Source: Jimgerdemannia flammicorona (taxonomy: Eukaryota > Mucoromycota > Endogonomycetes > Endogonales > Endogonaceae). From it: a stretch of DNA of 15,891 nt. Shown piece after piece: positions 1 through 10,036 of the stretch. Made by a program: the position numbers and the translations under genes. The stretch covers positions 1 to 15,891 of the forward strand of contig RBNI01003425.1 of the NCBI GenBank assembly GCA_003990745.1. The letters are read 5' to 3'. The notes beneath the pieces were generated by a model. The model was given only the letters and a program-made list of their open reading frames with translations. It was not told the DNA's origin and ran no database searches. The stretch's first letter is position 1, and every line of letters starts with the position of its first letter.

Positions 1-2
1 CC

Positions 3-1841
3 AGTGCCTTTGACTGGCAACATGTGGGGGGGGGTCAAGGTGCTGGTATTGGCATGCCGAGTGCTTCGATGAGGGGATGTGGGGCCGGGGGTGGTGGCAG
101 AGGAGGTGCAAGACTGCATGGGGGAGGGAGGATGACCTTCATGGATAAAGTCAGGATGGGAAAGCAGGTGATGGGGCTAGATGGCTGGCTGGAGCTGGGG
201 AAGGCATCTGCTACCATAAGTGGCAAGGAGGCCTCTCCACTGGGGGGTCAGCATAGTGGGGCTGGAGGTGTAGAGACTGAGGCAGTGACTGCTGATGGTG
301 GTGTGACAGGCAATCTGGAAAAAAATCCAGATGTGATGGCTGATGGGAGACCTGGACAGAGGAGCAGCGCAAGACCTGGGGACCTGGCTGATGGTGTGAC
401 AGGCCTCTTGGCAGCCCCATTACTCAAAAAATCTAGATCAGAATTCGTTATCACACTGTGCTTCTGTGGCTTGGTGGTGATGGCGAAGATGGTGCTGGGG
501 CTGCTGGCTAGTGAGGTGAAGGGTGTGGCCTTGGTTAAGTTCTTGAAGAAGCTGGAGGCAGTCGAGGTGGGGTTTGAAGAGGAGGGTCTGCTACTGGAGG
601 CAGTGGAGAAGGGTGTGGTGGTTGGAGGGATTTCGGTGCCAATAGTGAGGTGTATGTATTGGGATCTCCGAGTGGTTCATCTGGTGATTGCAGATATACC
701 AATGGTGAAGAAGGAGGAGGCAAGGAAGCTGGTCACAGATGTGTTGAAGGAGTACGGCGAGGTGGTCAACATTGGGTTCAGGGTATGGGAGGGGACTGAG
801 CTCAGGACTGGAGATATGGACATTTGGTTGAGACTGTTTGGGATGGAGAATACTGGGAAGGCTAGGGACTGGCTGGTGGCACTGAAGTGGGGCCCAGTGG
901 AGTGCAAGGTATCGAGGGTGAAGGGGTCAGAGGAAGATGAGGAGGATCTGCTGGAGGTGCTTGAGGACCTAGCAGGGGCTGTGGAGAGGAGGCAAAGGGC
1001 ATGGAGGGCTTATGAGGCTAGGATGGTAGTAGAGGTGATCGAGGGCAAGAAGTTGTGAATGGACAAGGTGCTCTGGGAGAAGACAAAGGGGAGACAGCTG
1101 CAGAAGGATTTGCTGGCCAGTTTGGATAGGGGTCAGAAGGCAGGAGCTACAGAGGAGGGTGCTGGAGCAAGTACTAGCATCTGGGTGGAGGCTGGGCAGC
1201 AAGGGGGGAAGACGAAGGAGAGAGGAGGACAGGGGCTAGAGGAGGTGGTAGTGGACATGACAATGGTGGATAAAAATCAGATCCAGTATGGTGTTCCCGA
1301 GGTGGGAGAGGGGGAGTTGGAGGATGTGTCAGAGGATGGTTGAGATGAGTCTGTGTGAACTGAGGAGAGGAAGGAGGGAGAGGCAGATTTGGTGCAGGCA
1401 GCGGATGTAGTTGGGGGGGAGAAGTGGTTGTTGAGGGTGCTGCAAAATGTGGCAGCTGAGGAACTAGGAGAGATCGATTTCTGGGTAATCAGTGAGGACT
1501 TCTGGGGATGAGTGTTACAAGGGGAGGAGGTTGTGAGGAAGTTGGGAGATGAGATGATGGCAGCTCTTCTGGAGGCAGAGGAGTATGAGGTTACTGAGGC
1601 AAGGGAGGCAATGCTCTTGGGTATTGCCAATGAAAGGGCAGCTTATCTGTAGGGGCTGTGGAAAGGATGGGCAAAGTGGTAGGTAGTATGCTAGGAGCAC
1701 TGGGCATCAATAGAGATGGTGGATGGTGAGGACTGTGCAGAATTGTTGGCAGCTCTGGATGAACAGCAAAATGTGGAAGATGAGATTGCGGCGAAACATA
1801 ACCTGAATCTGGCTGGAGAGGAAGTGAGCATGGAATTGTAG
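3..1841 (+). pseudogene. LINE ORF1 (gag-like RNA-binding protein), stop-interrupted
   Basis: One frame runs from the window edge to a TAG at 1839-1841, about 612 codons, broken by TGA at 1056, 1341, 1356 and 1509 and TAG at 1650, 1680 and 1692. The N-terminal part is Gly-rich. Residues around nt 640-850 (VVHLVIADIPM, a helix with EEARKLVTDVLKEYG, then a strand-like stretch) resemble the RRM-like fold common in LINE ORF1, followed by an acidic, probably coiled-coil region to 1050. Around 1645-1700 a neighbouring frame reads LICRGCGKDGQSGR, a zinc-knuckle-like stretch. The last three stops may therefore reflect small compensating indels rather than point mutations. The final stop is probably natural, because copy 3 ends at the same place with EL-stop. 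In LINEs this protein binds element RNA as an RNP and as a chaperone. The true start codon is not visible. Confidence 0.82.
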
Positions 1842-1875
1842 ATGTAGAGATATTAACACTCTCAAATACTTCGCT

Positions 1876-4800
1876 ATGAATAGTACAACTAACATTTTTT
1901 CTATGAATGTCAATGGGCTTAGGGGGATTGAGAGGCAATATATGATTATTGGATGGCTGAAGAAACTGGAGGCAGATCTCTTCTTACTTCAAGATGTACA
2001 GTGTGAGAGGGAGGAAGATGGCCTGGAATGGACAAGAGAGTGGGGTGGGGTGGCAGTTTGGCAGGGTAAAGTGGGAATCCTGGTTAGGAAGGGGAAAGGG
2101 GACATTGTGGACACTGGACATTGGGGTAGTAGATTAGTGTGGGGAACATGGCAGAGGCCTGGATGGAACTCAATTGTGGTGGGATCTTGTTATTGCCTGG
2201 CTGAGAGGGGAACCCGAGTGGTATGGATTGGAGATCTGCAGGATTCTGGGCTCTTGGTTGAGGCTCGGGTGGATTGTCTGGGGAGTGATTTTAATATGGT
2301 ATGGGAGAGTAGGCTGGACAGAACTGATGGGGGATGGGTTATGGCAGGAAGGAGTGGGGGATTGGAGGACTGGGAAGAGGTGGAGAGACTCAGCTCACTG
2401 GTGGATACCATGCGACTTCAGGATGGGGATCAACATCTATATACTCACTGGGTGGGAGGACTTGGTACTAGGATTGATTGGATTCTGACTGCTGAGTGTT
2501 GGGGTAATACAGTTTGGGAGTTGATGGAGGTCAAGTGGTGCCCTTGGTCAGATCACTGGAGTATTCAGGGAGGTGGGAGGTTTGGAGGGAGCAGAGAGGG
2601 GCCAGGACATTGGTGTCTGAACTCTTCACTGCTGGATGAGATGGACCTGTGGAATGCATGGGTGGTGGTGGTATGATCCAAGGTTAATAATCGGAGGAGA
2701 GCCAGGATGGAGATTGGAGATAGGTGGTGTAGACTGAAATCCAAAGCTCAGAGGTACTGGGGGGAAGTGAGGAAGGAGTGAGGTGCTCAGCAGAGAAGAC
2801 AAGTCTGATGAGCATCTAGGAGACTAGAAAGACTACTTCTGAATTGGGCTGGGCTACTGGAGCAGGAGGAGGTATTGGACTGGAAGGCTAAGTGGGCTAT
2901 CCTGGAAGTGGTGGAGCTGCAGGATTTGTTGGGGAAGGAGGAAGTGGTGCAGGTTCAGGCCATGGCAACAAGGCTACAGTGGCAGGGATTAGAAGAAGGA
3001 GAAAGGACCACAAGGTTTTTGTCCCATCTCCTTCATGCTAGGGGAGCAAGACACCAGTGGGAAGGAGTTCTTAATGAGGGAGAGATGGTTTTAGGTATGC
3101 AGGAAATCCTTGGCCAGCTGAGCACCCACTGGAGTAACCTCTGGAGTGAAGAGGAGGGAGGGGAGGTGGCGCAGGACATTGAGCGACATCTGGAAGAGTG
3201 GCACCCGAATCCTGCAGCAGGGTTGGGGGATAATGGCCATCTGGTTTTGGGAGAGGAGATCCTTCGAGTTCTGATATCAATAACCCTGGGAATGGTGCCT
3301 GGGGAGGATGCTTTGTCTTGGGACTTTTGGAAACATATGGCATTAGTAGAGGAGGCTCTGGAGGAGATATCGCTGATGTATGATATGGTCATCAGTACTG
3401 GGGAGAGGATTGGAGGGCAGCAGTTGGGGCTGGTGTCCCTGCTGTACAAGAACAAAGAGCATAAGGAGGACTGGAAGAACTGGAGGCCAATTATGCTGCT
3501 GGATATGGACTGCAAGCTGGTTACCAAAATCCTGGTGGCGAGGCTGCAGGGTGTGGCTCAACAGGTGCTAGGGAATGAGCAGCAAGGCTTTGTAGAGGGC
3601 TGACTGATCTGGGATAACATGGCATAGGTTCATGGTGTCATTGAAGGTGCTCAGGCTGCAGGTGTAGATGGCTACTTGGTCTTCCTGGACCAGGAGAAGG
3701 CCTATGATAGGGTCCAGAGAGTATAGTTAGAGAAGGTACTGGAGCACATTGGGGTACCAGTGGGCATTTATTGGTCACTGATTGGATTACTAGAAGGGAG
3801 TAGGGCTGCAATTCTGGCGAATGGACACAGGGGGGCTCCTTTCCCCTTGGGGAGGGGGGTGCCTCAGGGGGATCTGCTGTCACCTATCCTTTATGCCTTC
3901 ACCCTGGAGCCTTTGTTGGATTGGATCCAGTGTAGAGTTGGTGGACTGAATATTTTGGGCATCAATTGGAAGGTGGGGGCCTTTGCAGATGATATGGTGG
4001 TTGGATTGGGCTTGGTGGCAGATGTGGCTATGTTCAAGGAGACAGTTGAGTGGTATGAGAGGTGTTCTGGGGCAAAACTCAACTGGCACAAGTGTGAGAC
4101 AATAGTCCTAGGGAAAGGAGTTATAGGTGGGGACATCATTAGAACAATTGTCCCAGCTGGAGGAGTGGTACAATACTTGGGTATCTATTTCTCAGTGTAT
4201 GGCTCTTTACTTCCCAAGGAGTGGTGGGAGCACAAGCTAGTAGAATGGGGGAAAGTACTGACGAGTTGGGGTGGTAGAGAGATGTCGCTGGTGGGAAGGG
4301 TAAATGTTCTGAATGTGTACTGAATGCCAAAGCTTTGGTATCTGGGCTACCATTTGGACTTCCCTAAGTGGGTGGTTAAAAAGCTTCTCAAGTTGGCCCA
4401 CTATTGACTCTGGGCTGGATGCCAGAGTCAGATTGGTTGGGAGGTACTAGTACTTCCTGTGGATTGCAGAGGACTTGGCCTGGTGGACTTTCCCAAGAGG
4501 CTACTCTGCTTGAGGGCGTGGTGGATGAAGAGGGCCAGTGAGTTGAGGGGAGGAGAATGGGTGCCCCTTATGCAGCATTTGGGGAAGGCAAGGGTATCGC
4601 CAAGGGGTAGCTCAGGTGATCTACTGTCCTTGGTGGCCTTGGATGGTAACCAGAGGATGAGATACAAAGGATTTTAGTGGGGAGTGGTAGATGGGGCCCA
4701 TCACATTGAGATCTGTTGGCAAGATACTGAAGGGGATGAGGACTGGGGTCCGGCAATGTGGGGGTGGGACAGGCTCTTGTTTGGAGGGAATCTGGTCAAG

Positions 4801-5527
4801 GACTTCTGCTTAGAGGAGGGCATGGAGTGTCTTAGGGGTCTGGGGCAGGACCTTTGGCTGGAGACCTGGCAGGGGGCTGAGATTGGGGAGAGATGGGACT
4901 GGGCAGGTGTCTGGTCATGGATCAAGATTGTGTTGAGGTGGCTCCCGCCAAAACTCTGGGTAGCATGGTGGAGGCTGTTGCATTGAAATGTGATGCTAAA
5001 CTTTAGGGTGGGCCATTTGGTGGATGGAGGGATCTTTGATTGTGAGGAGTGTTATAATGTAGAGCAAGAGAGAGGGGTGGTGCAGACTCCTAAACATTGG
5101 CTGGGGGAGTGCAAGAGTATGGAGAACTTTTGGAAGATTGTTGGGGAGAGATTGGGAGTGTCGGCACCTGACCCTGAGGTGGGTGGGCAGTGGGTGGCAC
5201 TGCAGTCAAGGCTGGTGAGGGAGGGTGGGGAATAAGTGGCTGATGGTTGGTTGGGCCATTGCAATATGGGTGGGGCTCATGGAACACTGGCAGAGCATCT
5301 TTGAGGTAGGCCCCTGGCAGCCGGTGAGGCTGAGGGTAGTGAGGTGGGAGGAGCTGATGCTTGAGCTCTTCAAGGCATGGTGGATTGGTTGGGGCCCCAA
5401 GGGGGGGAGATGTAAGGGACTAGTAAGGAGGATTGTAGAGAAGAGTGGTAGAAGAGTAGCGGTGAAGGTGGATGGAGTGTCATTTGTAGGAACTAGGGAG
5501 GTGGGGGGTCCCTGTGGGATAGGTTGA
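1876..5527 (+). pseudogene. LINE ORF2 endonuclease-reverse transcriptase, stop-interrupted
   Basis: ATG 1876 opens a frame encoding about 1216 residues once one +1 frameshift in a G-run (about 5216-5232) is allowed for; copy 2 lacks the extra base. Residues 1-255 are an endonuclease/exonuclease/phosphatase domain: NVNGLRG near the start, LQDVQ (residue 40, Asp where Glu is usual), SDFN (about 137) and SDHW (225). The reverse transcriptase follows: NWRPIMLLD, LDQEKAYDRV (catalytic Asp 605, nt 3688), GVPQGDLLSP (nt 3856) and FADD (residues 703-706, nt 3982). A Cys-x2-Cys...His-x4-Cys motif sits at residues 1056, 1059, 1074 and 1079. In-frame stops are TGA at 2674, 2779, 2809, 2812, 3601, 4321, 4405, 4984 and TAG at 3625, 3724, 4675. 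Several TGAs fall at expected Arg, suggesting CGA to TGA. The terminal TGA (5525-5527) is shared with copy 2 after CGIG, so I take it as natural. In a live element the protein nicks target DNA and reverse-transcribes the element RNA. Confidence 0.92.
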
Positions 5528-5565
5528 GGGCTTAGGCTGTATCAATATTACTATAGATGCCGGTT

Positions 5566-5588
5566 AATAAAGGGAGTCCAAGTGACTA

Positions 5589-5615
<27 letters not shown>
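5566..5615 (+). terminator. LINE copy 1 3' end: AATAAA signal and poly(A) tail
   Basis: AATAAA at 5566-5571 lies about 20 bases before the A-run. The final unique bases AAGTGACTATA lead into 26 uninterrupted A residues (5590-5615). Copy 2 has the same arrangement and terminal motif, so this is the true 3' terminus of the family. The A-run is followed directly by the interior of copy 2 with no spacer. Confidence 0.93.
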
Positions 5616-5619
<4 letters not shown>

Positions 5620-7931
5620 GATTAGGAGTAATAGAAACAGCTGTTCAAGGGGAGGAGATCTGTCAGGTATTGGCAATAACAAGTCTTAGAACTGCTTCAG
5701 GAGAGGATGGTCTATTTTGGGATTTCTGGAAGAAGATGACAGAAGTAGAGGTGGCTTTGGAGGAGATTACATAGATGTGTGATGAGGTTATTGGCTCAGA
5801 GACCTGGATTAGAGGGCAGCACTTGGGTCTTGTAGCTCTATTATATAAAAATAAAGAGAGAAGAGAGAATTTGAAGAACTGGAGACCAATCATGCTTCTG
5901 AATATAGATCAAAAGTTGGTTACAAAGATCTTGATGGCTAGGTTGCAAGAAGTGGCTCAGAAAGTATTGGGAGCAGAGCAGAGGGGCTTTGTTGAGAGTC
6001 ATTTAATAAGAGATAAGATAGTATGGGTCCACAGTATTATTGAAGAAGCCTGTACTACCTGAGTTGATAGTCAGCTAGTATTTCTGGACCAGGAGAAAGC
6101 CTATGACAGGATCTGGTGAGTGTGGCTTAAGAGAGTACTGAAACATATAAGGGTTCCCCTAGAGTTTAGACAATCTTTGATCAGTTTGTTAGAGGAGAGT
6201 TAGATAGCTATTATGGTGAATAAGAATAGAGAAGAGTTATTTTCCCTAGGCAGAGGAGTGCTACAGAGTGACCCACTTTTACCAATCCTTTATACCCACT
6301 CTCTAGAGCCTTTATTGAATAGGATTTAGCATAGAGTGGGGGGGTTGAACATTCTGGAGATAAATTGGAAGGTGGGGGCCTTTGCCAATGATATGGTGAT
6401 AGAACTGGGCTCTGTAGAGAATGTGATAGTACTGAAGGATATAGTGGAATGATATGAGAGATGCTCAGGGGCTAAGCTTAACTGGCATAAGTATAAGACA
6501 TTGGTATTAGGTAGTAGAATTATCAAAGGGGATATAATTGGAACAATTGTCCTAACGGAGAGGTGGTCTAGTATCTGGAGATCTACTTATTGGTATATGG
6601 TTCTCTATTGCCTTGAGAATGGTGAGAGCAGTAGTTGATTGAGTGGAGTAGTACTTTTCTGGGTTAGAGTGATAGATATATCTCTCTGATTAGAAGGGTG
6701 ATGGTGTTGAATATATACTAGATACCTAAGTTGTGGTATCTGGGGTATCACTTGGACTTCCCAGTATAGGTGGTCAAGAGACTGTTGAAGATGGCCAGGA
6801 TATAGATTTGGACAGAGTGACAGAGTCAGATTGGATGAGAAGTATTGATATTACCAGTAGACTAGAGAGGGCTAGATCTGGTGGACTTTACCAAGTACCT
6901 ATACTGCTTAAGGACATGGTATCTAAAGAGAGTTAGTAAGTTGAGGGGTCAGAAGTGAGTGCCCCTTATGTAGAGAGTATAGAAGATATAGTTCTCTCTC
7001 CATAGTATATCTGGTGATCGGCTTTCTTTGATAGTACTAGAGGGGGGCCAGAAGATATACTATAAGGGATTCTAGTGAGGAGTGGTTAATAGTGCTCAAT
7101 GAATTGGTCTCCAGTAGTAGAGTGATGAGAGAGAGGAGGACTAGAGATTCCAGATGTGGAGGTGAGACCATCTGCTGTTGGGGGGTATATTAGTGGATAA
7201 TTTCAGATTGGAGAATAGTATAGAATATCTTCAGGAGCATGAGAGAGATTTGTGGCCTGAGGCCTGGCAGGGGTAGGGATCAGTAAAGAGTGAGACTGGA
7301 GTGATGTTTGGTCCTAGGGCAAGCAGGTGGTGAAGTGAATTCTCTCTAAGTTCTGGATAGTTTGGTAGAGATTCTTGTAGTATAATGTGATGTTAAATTA
7401 TAGTGGTAGAAGGGGGGCCCTGGAGTGTGAGGAGTGTCTTAATGTCAGGCAGAAGGATATAGTGATACAGATACCTGAACATTGGCTGAGAGAGTACAGG
7501 ATTGTGGGAGACTTTTGGAAGGCTATCAAGGATTAGATAGGAGTTCATCCAGCTAGACAGATGGTGGGTGGGTAGTGGGGAGATCTTCAGAGGAGGCTGG
7601 TGAGAGGGATTGGGAATAAGTAATTAACTATTAGATGAGTGCTGGCTATTTGGATTAGGCTTGCTAGATATTGGCTATATATATTTAAAAATAGTCAGCA
7701 GTTGGTACTTAGAGTGTAAGTTATGAGGTAAGAATGATTAATGTTGGATCTTTTGAATGGTTTAGTAGCAGGGGTGAGGACTGGGTAGGGGGCTCTATAG
7801 GAGGCTTGTAGAGAGGATATGTAGACAGAGTAGGGGGAGGATGGGGGTTATAGAGAAGATGGTGAATTTCTAGAGGGATGGAGAGAAGAGAGAAAGAGGG
7901 AGGAGAGGAGGTACTATGTGGGATTGGGTGA
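5616..7931 (+). pseudogene. ORF2 remnant of LINE copy 2 (RT and C-terminal zinc motif)
   Basis: Recognisable RT pieces in order are NLKNWRPIMLLN (nt 5870-5905), LDQEKAYDRI (about 6085-6115), GVLQSDP where copy 1 has GVPQGDL (about 6257-6275), FANDM replacing FADDM (about 6381-6395), and SGAKLNWHK. The catalytic FADD has lost an Asp through a G to A change, so the enzyme would be dead even without the stops. In the C-terminal Cys-Cys-His-Cys motif the last Cys codon TGC has become TAC (near 7495). The longest open piece is 5775-6062. The probable original stop, TGA at 7929-7931, follows the same CGIG-like codons as in copy 1. Confidence 0.88.
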
Positions 7932-7977
7932 GGGGTACTTTGGTGTATATGTATTAGTATAATATAGATTGGAGAAT

Positions 7978-8000
7978 AATAAAGTAGAAGTCTAAGTGAC

Positions 8001-8056
<56 letters not shown>
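7978..8056 (+). terminator. LINE copy 2 3' end: AATAAA signal and 53-base poly(A)
   Basis: AATAAA at 7978-7983 is followed by CTAAGTGACTATA and a perfect run of 53 A residues (8004-8056), about twice the copy 1 tail. The run is uninterrupted although the element body is heavily mutated. It abuts copy 3 sequence without spacer. Confidence 0.92.
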
Positions 8057-8058
<2 letters not shown>

Positions 8059-8565
8059 AGAATTGAGTGAAAGTATTGAGAAGTGATAGAGTGATTGAGA
8101 AGCTGATGGTAGAGGTTTTAGCAGTATTCTTAAAAGAGGGAAGTTATGAGGTAGACACTATAAAAGAGGCTAAATTGACAGTAACTGCTAGAGAGTATGC
8201 TATTTCTGATAAAGGTAGAGATAGAGATTGTAGCTCTAGTAGGTATTATGTAAGAAGTATATATAAAAAGAAGATAGAGACTAAGAATGATAGAGTGATT
8301 GCTGAGATACTGACTGGATTGGATGCTAAGAATTTTAAAAAGGAGGAAGCAATTGCAGAATATGGTCTAGACTTAGCTCAGGAGAATATAAGTATAGAAC
8401 TATAAAGGAGATGAGACTGTAACTTAATAATAATTTTTTATAAACAGTATAACTAATATTTTTTACTGAATGTAAATGGTCTGATAGGCTCTATGAGATA
8501 TTAGAACATTTTTACTTGGTTGAAGAGTTTGGAGATAGATCTTTTTCTATTATAAGAGTAGTATC
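8057..8565 (+). mobile_element. LINE copy 3, internal fragment (ORF1 end to ORF2 start)
   Basis: The fragment aligns with copy 1 from about 1490 to about 2000. It contains the C-terminal part of ORF1, its stop, the inter-ORF gap, and the first roughly 40 codons of ORF2 (TNIF, then a degraded VNGL, then LEIDLF). Its right edge is set where similarity fades near 8565 and could be some tens of bases off. It has no CpG at all. It probably represents the oldest copy, interrupted by copy 2. Confidence 0.82.
8067..8405 (+). pseudogene. ORF1 C-terminal remnant in LINE copy 3
   Basis: An open frame of 112 codons has no ATG; it starts at a GTG right after the copy 2 poly(A). It matches the end of copy 1 ORF1: SYEVDTIKEA against EYEVTEAREA, and ENISIEL-stop against EEVSMEL-stop. 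The middle (GRDRDCSSSRYYVRS) aligns best with the shifted frame of copy 1 that reads CRGCGKDGQSGR, which supports the idea that copy 1 carries compensating indels there. This is a fragment of a LINE protein, not an independent gene. Confidence 0.8.
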
Positions 8566-10034
8566 TATAAGTTATTGATAAAGTTATATCTAAAATACAA
8601 TAGATCATCAGATACTTTATAATATTAAGAAACTATCAGGCAGATAGACTTATTGTCAGAAGTAGTATAAATACTTCAGAAATATTGGACAAATATAATA
8701 TCTCTATATTTAGATAGTATATTTTGCTCCATATCTACTAATTGTTTAGGAAAATGCTCTTTACCATTAATAGCATATAAGAGATAGCTTCTGTTGAAAT
8801 TGGAAACCTCAATAATATCTATATAAATAACTTTAACCTTTAAGACTACTATAATAATAATACTTGGCCTTATGAGAATAAGGTGTTCAACTCTATCATT
8901 AGTCTTTTTCATGGACCAATTGCATAAGTCTCTATCCTTATCAATGCCTGGCCCTCTGGCTACTCTGTCTCTTCCATGTTAGACTAGTCCCTAACTGGTC
9001 TTCTATAGCATCTGAGATCATAAATTCAGAAGCTAGTTCAGAAGAGCTAATCTGTTTCTCATCTAGTACCAAGGCAGATAAAAGACTTCTAATCCCTTAT
9101 ATAGAAGTCTACCACTACTTTATAATATAATACATTATATCACAAAGTCTCAGTCAAAATCTAGAACAATTATCTCATAGTTAGCATATGAAAATGATAT
9201 CATAAATTAGCATCATTATAACTTAGCAATGATACTATTCTAATATAACTTTTATATTATTTCTAGTGACCTTCTGTCATATATCTTTTAGCCAATAATT
9301 AGTCAATATCTAAAGACCTTCAAAATGTATAAATACCTTCAGAAAAATAACTCAAGAACTCTCAGAATTTACAGAATATTGAATAAAAAGAACAATTAAG
9401 ACTTAAGTCTATAATATATAGATAAGTCTCAGAATAATCTCCAATAAAAGGACTATATTTAAAATTAGATATTCTGAACTCTATAAATATTTTAACTCTG
9501 AAGAATCTAAATATAATTCTCATAATCAGACTATATCCAAAAAGAATATACTAAAGAACTTAGACTTTAAAGAATTAAAGTCTGTGATTATCAAATTATT
9601 ATTCAAGTTTACTAGAAAGAAACTAGATTAATTAGAGGTATAACAGACAGTACTTAGGTATTAAGATAACTGCTTTCTCAAGCTAAAGATATCTGACAAA
9701 AGTGTCTTTTAGTTATTAATAATAAGAATTATTAACTTAAGGAATACAATTACTATAATAGTAAAGTTACACTGTTATAATTAATAGCAGTAGAATCTAT
9801 AAGCCAATCTAGCATAAGATAAACAAAAGATTGTTAAACAGCCTATAAGCTATTACTTTAAGAAGTGACTAGATACTCTAGACTCTTAAATAAGAGGAAA
9901 ATAGAATATAAAGACTATTGTTAACTGAGAAAGCCAATATAAAGAATAGTAATAAGAACTTGCTGAACATTCTGCTTGAAATTTATATTCAGAACTCTAT
10001 GAACTACATATATCCAGCATTAAGAAGAGATAAA
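8566..10034. other. A/T-rich, CpG-free region with no convincing gene
   Basis: About 1.5 kb of very A/T-rich sequence with no CpG and stops in all frames. From roughly 9480 to 10020 the + strand has stretches that would read through if TAG/TAA were CAG/CAA (for example FKELKSVIIKLLFKF near 9570-9610). This hints at a decayed transposon coding region, but I cannot assign a family. The only sizeable open frame is on the minus strand (8676-8912). Confidence 0.6.
8676..8912 (-). pseudogene. Unidentified ORF remnant, 78 codons
   Basis: This frame is open on the minus strand within very A/T-rich DNA, where open frames this long are uncommon. It starts MKKTNDRVEHLILIRPS, passes a hydrophobic beta-rich stretch (IIIIVVLKVKVIYIDII) and ends NILSKYRDIIFVQYF. 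The same frame stays open for about 30 further codons upstream (to about 9000; GIDKDRDLCNW) without another ATG, so it may be the inner part of a larger lost gene. I do not recognise the family. It could be a transposon gene relic or chance. Confidence 0.3.
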
Positions 10035-10036
10035 TA

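Larger units (their letters stand above)
1..5615 (+). mobile_element. Non-LTR retrotransposon (LINE), copy 1, nearly full length
   Basis: The element has an ORF1 (gag-like), a 34-base gap, an ORF2 with an apurinic-type endonuclease then reverse transcriptase, a short 3' untranslated region with AATAAA, and a 26-base poly(A) tail. This is the standard architecture of LINEs that insert by target-primed reverse transcription. The 5' end lies outside the window because ORF1 is open from base 3. The coding strand is strikingly G-rich and C-poor. Family level is inferred: the endonuclease + RT + C-terminal CCHC layout and the LDQEKAYDRV motif fit fungal Tad1/jockey-like LINEs, and I see no RNase H domain. 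It is the best preserved of three copies but cannot encode active protein because of about 18 in-frame stops and one frameshift. Confidence 0.93.
5616..8056 (+). mobile_element. LINE copy 2, 3' half only, heavily mutated
   Basis: Base 5616 aligns with about position 3217 of copy 1, just before the RT core, and similarity continues to the shared 3' end at 8003. The copy lacks ORF1, the endonuclease and the N-terminal part of RT. It is much more degraded, with many TAG and TGA stops, and has only two CpGs in about 2.4 kb (6556 and 7019). Differences from copy 1 include transversions, so it is a related subfamily copy and not a recent duplicate. Its missing 5' half may lie upstream of the window if copy 1 inserted into it. 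Otherwise it is an ordinary 5'-truncated insertion. Confidence 0.92.

Noticed and set aside
535..907. Several Pro/Ser-rich minus-strand ORFs opposite LINE ORF1 and ORF2
   Set aside because: They are shadows of the G-rich coding strand; the Pro/Ser/Leu content is what its reverse complement gives.
2674..4986. Many in-frame TGA codons could mean UGA is read as an amino acid in this organism
   Set aside because: TGA falls at sites expecting different residues (Arg in the LINE, Trp-like in the hAT gene), it also serves as the shared natural stop of ORF2, and TAG interrupts the same frames. Mutation explains it better.
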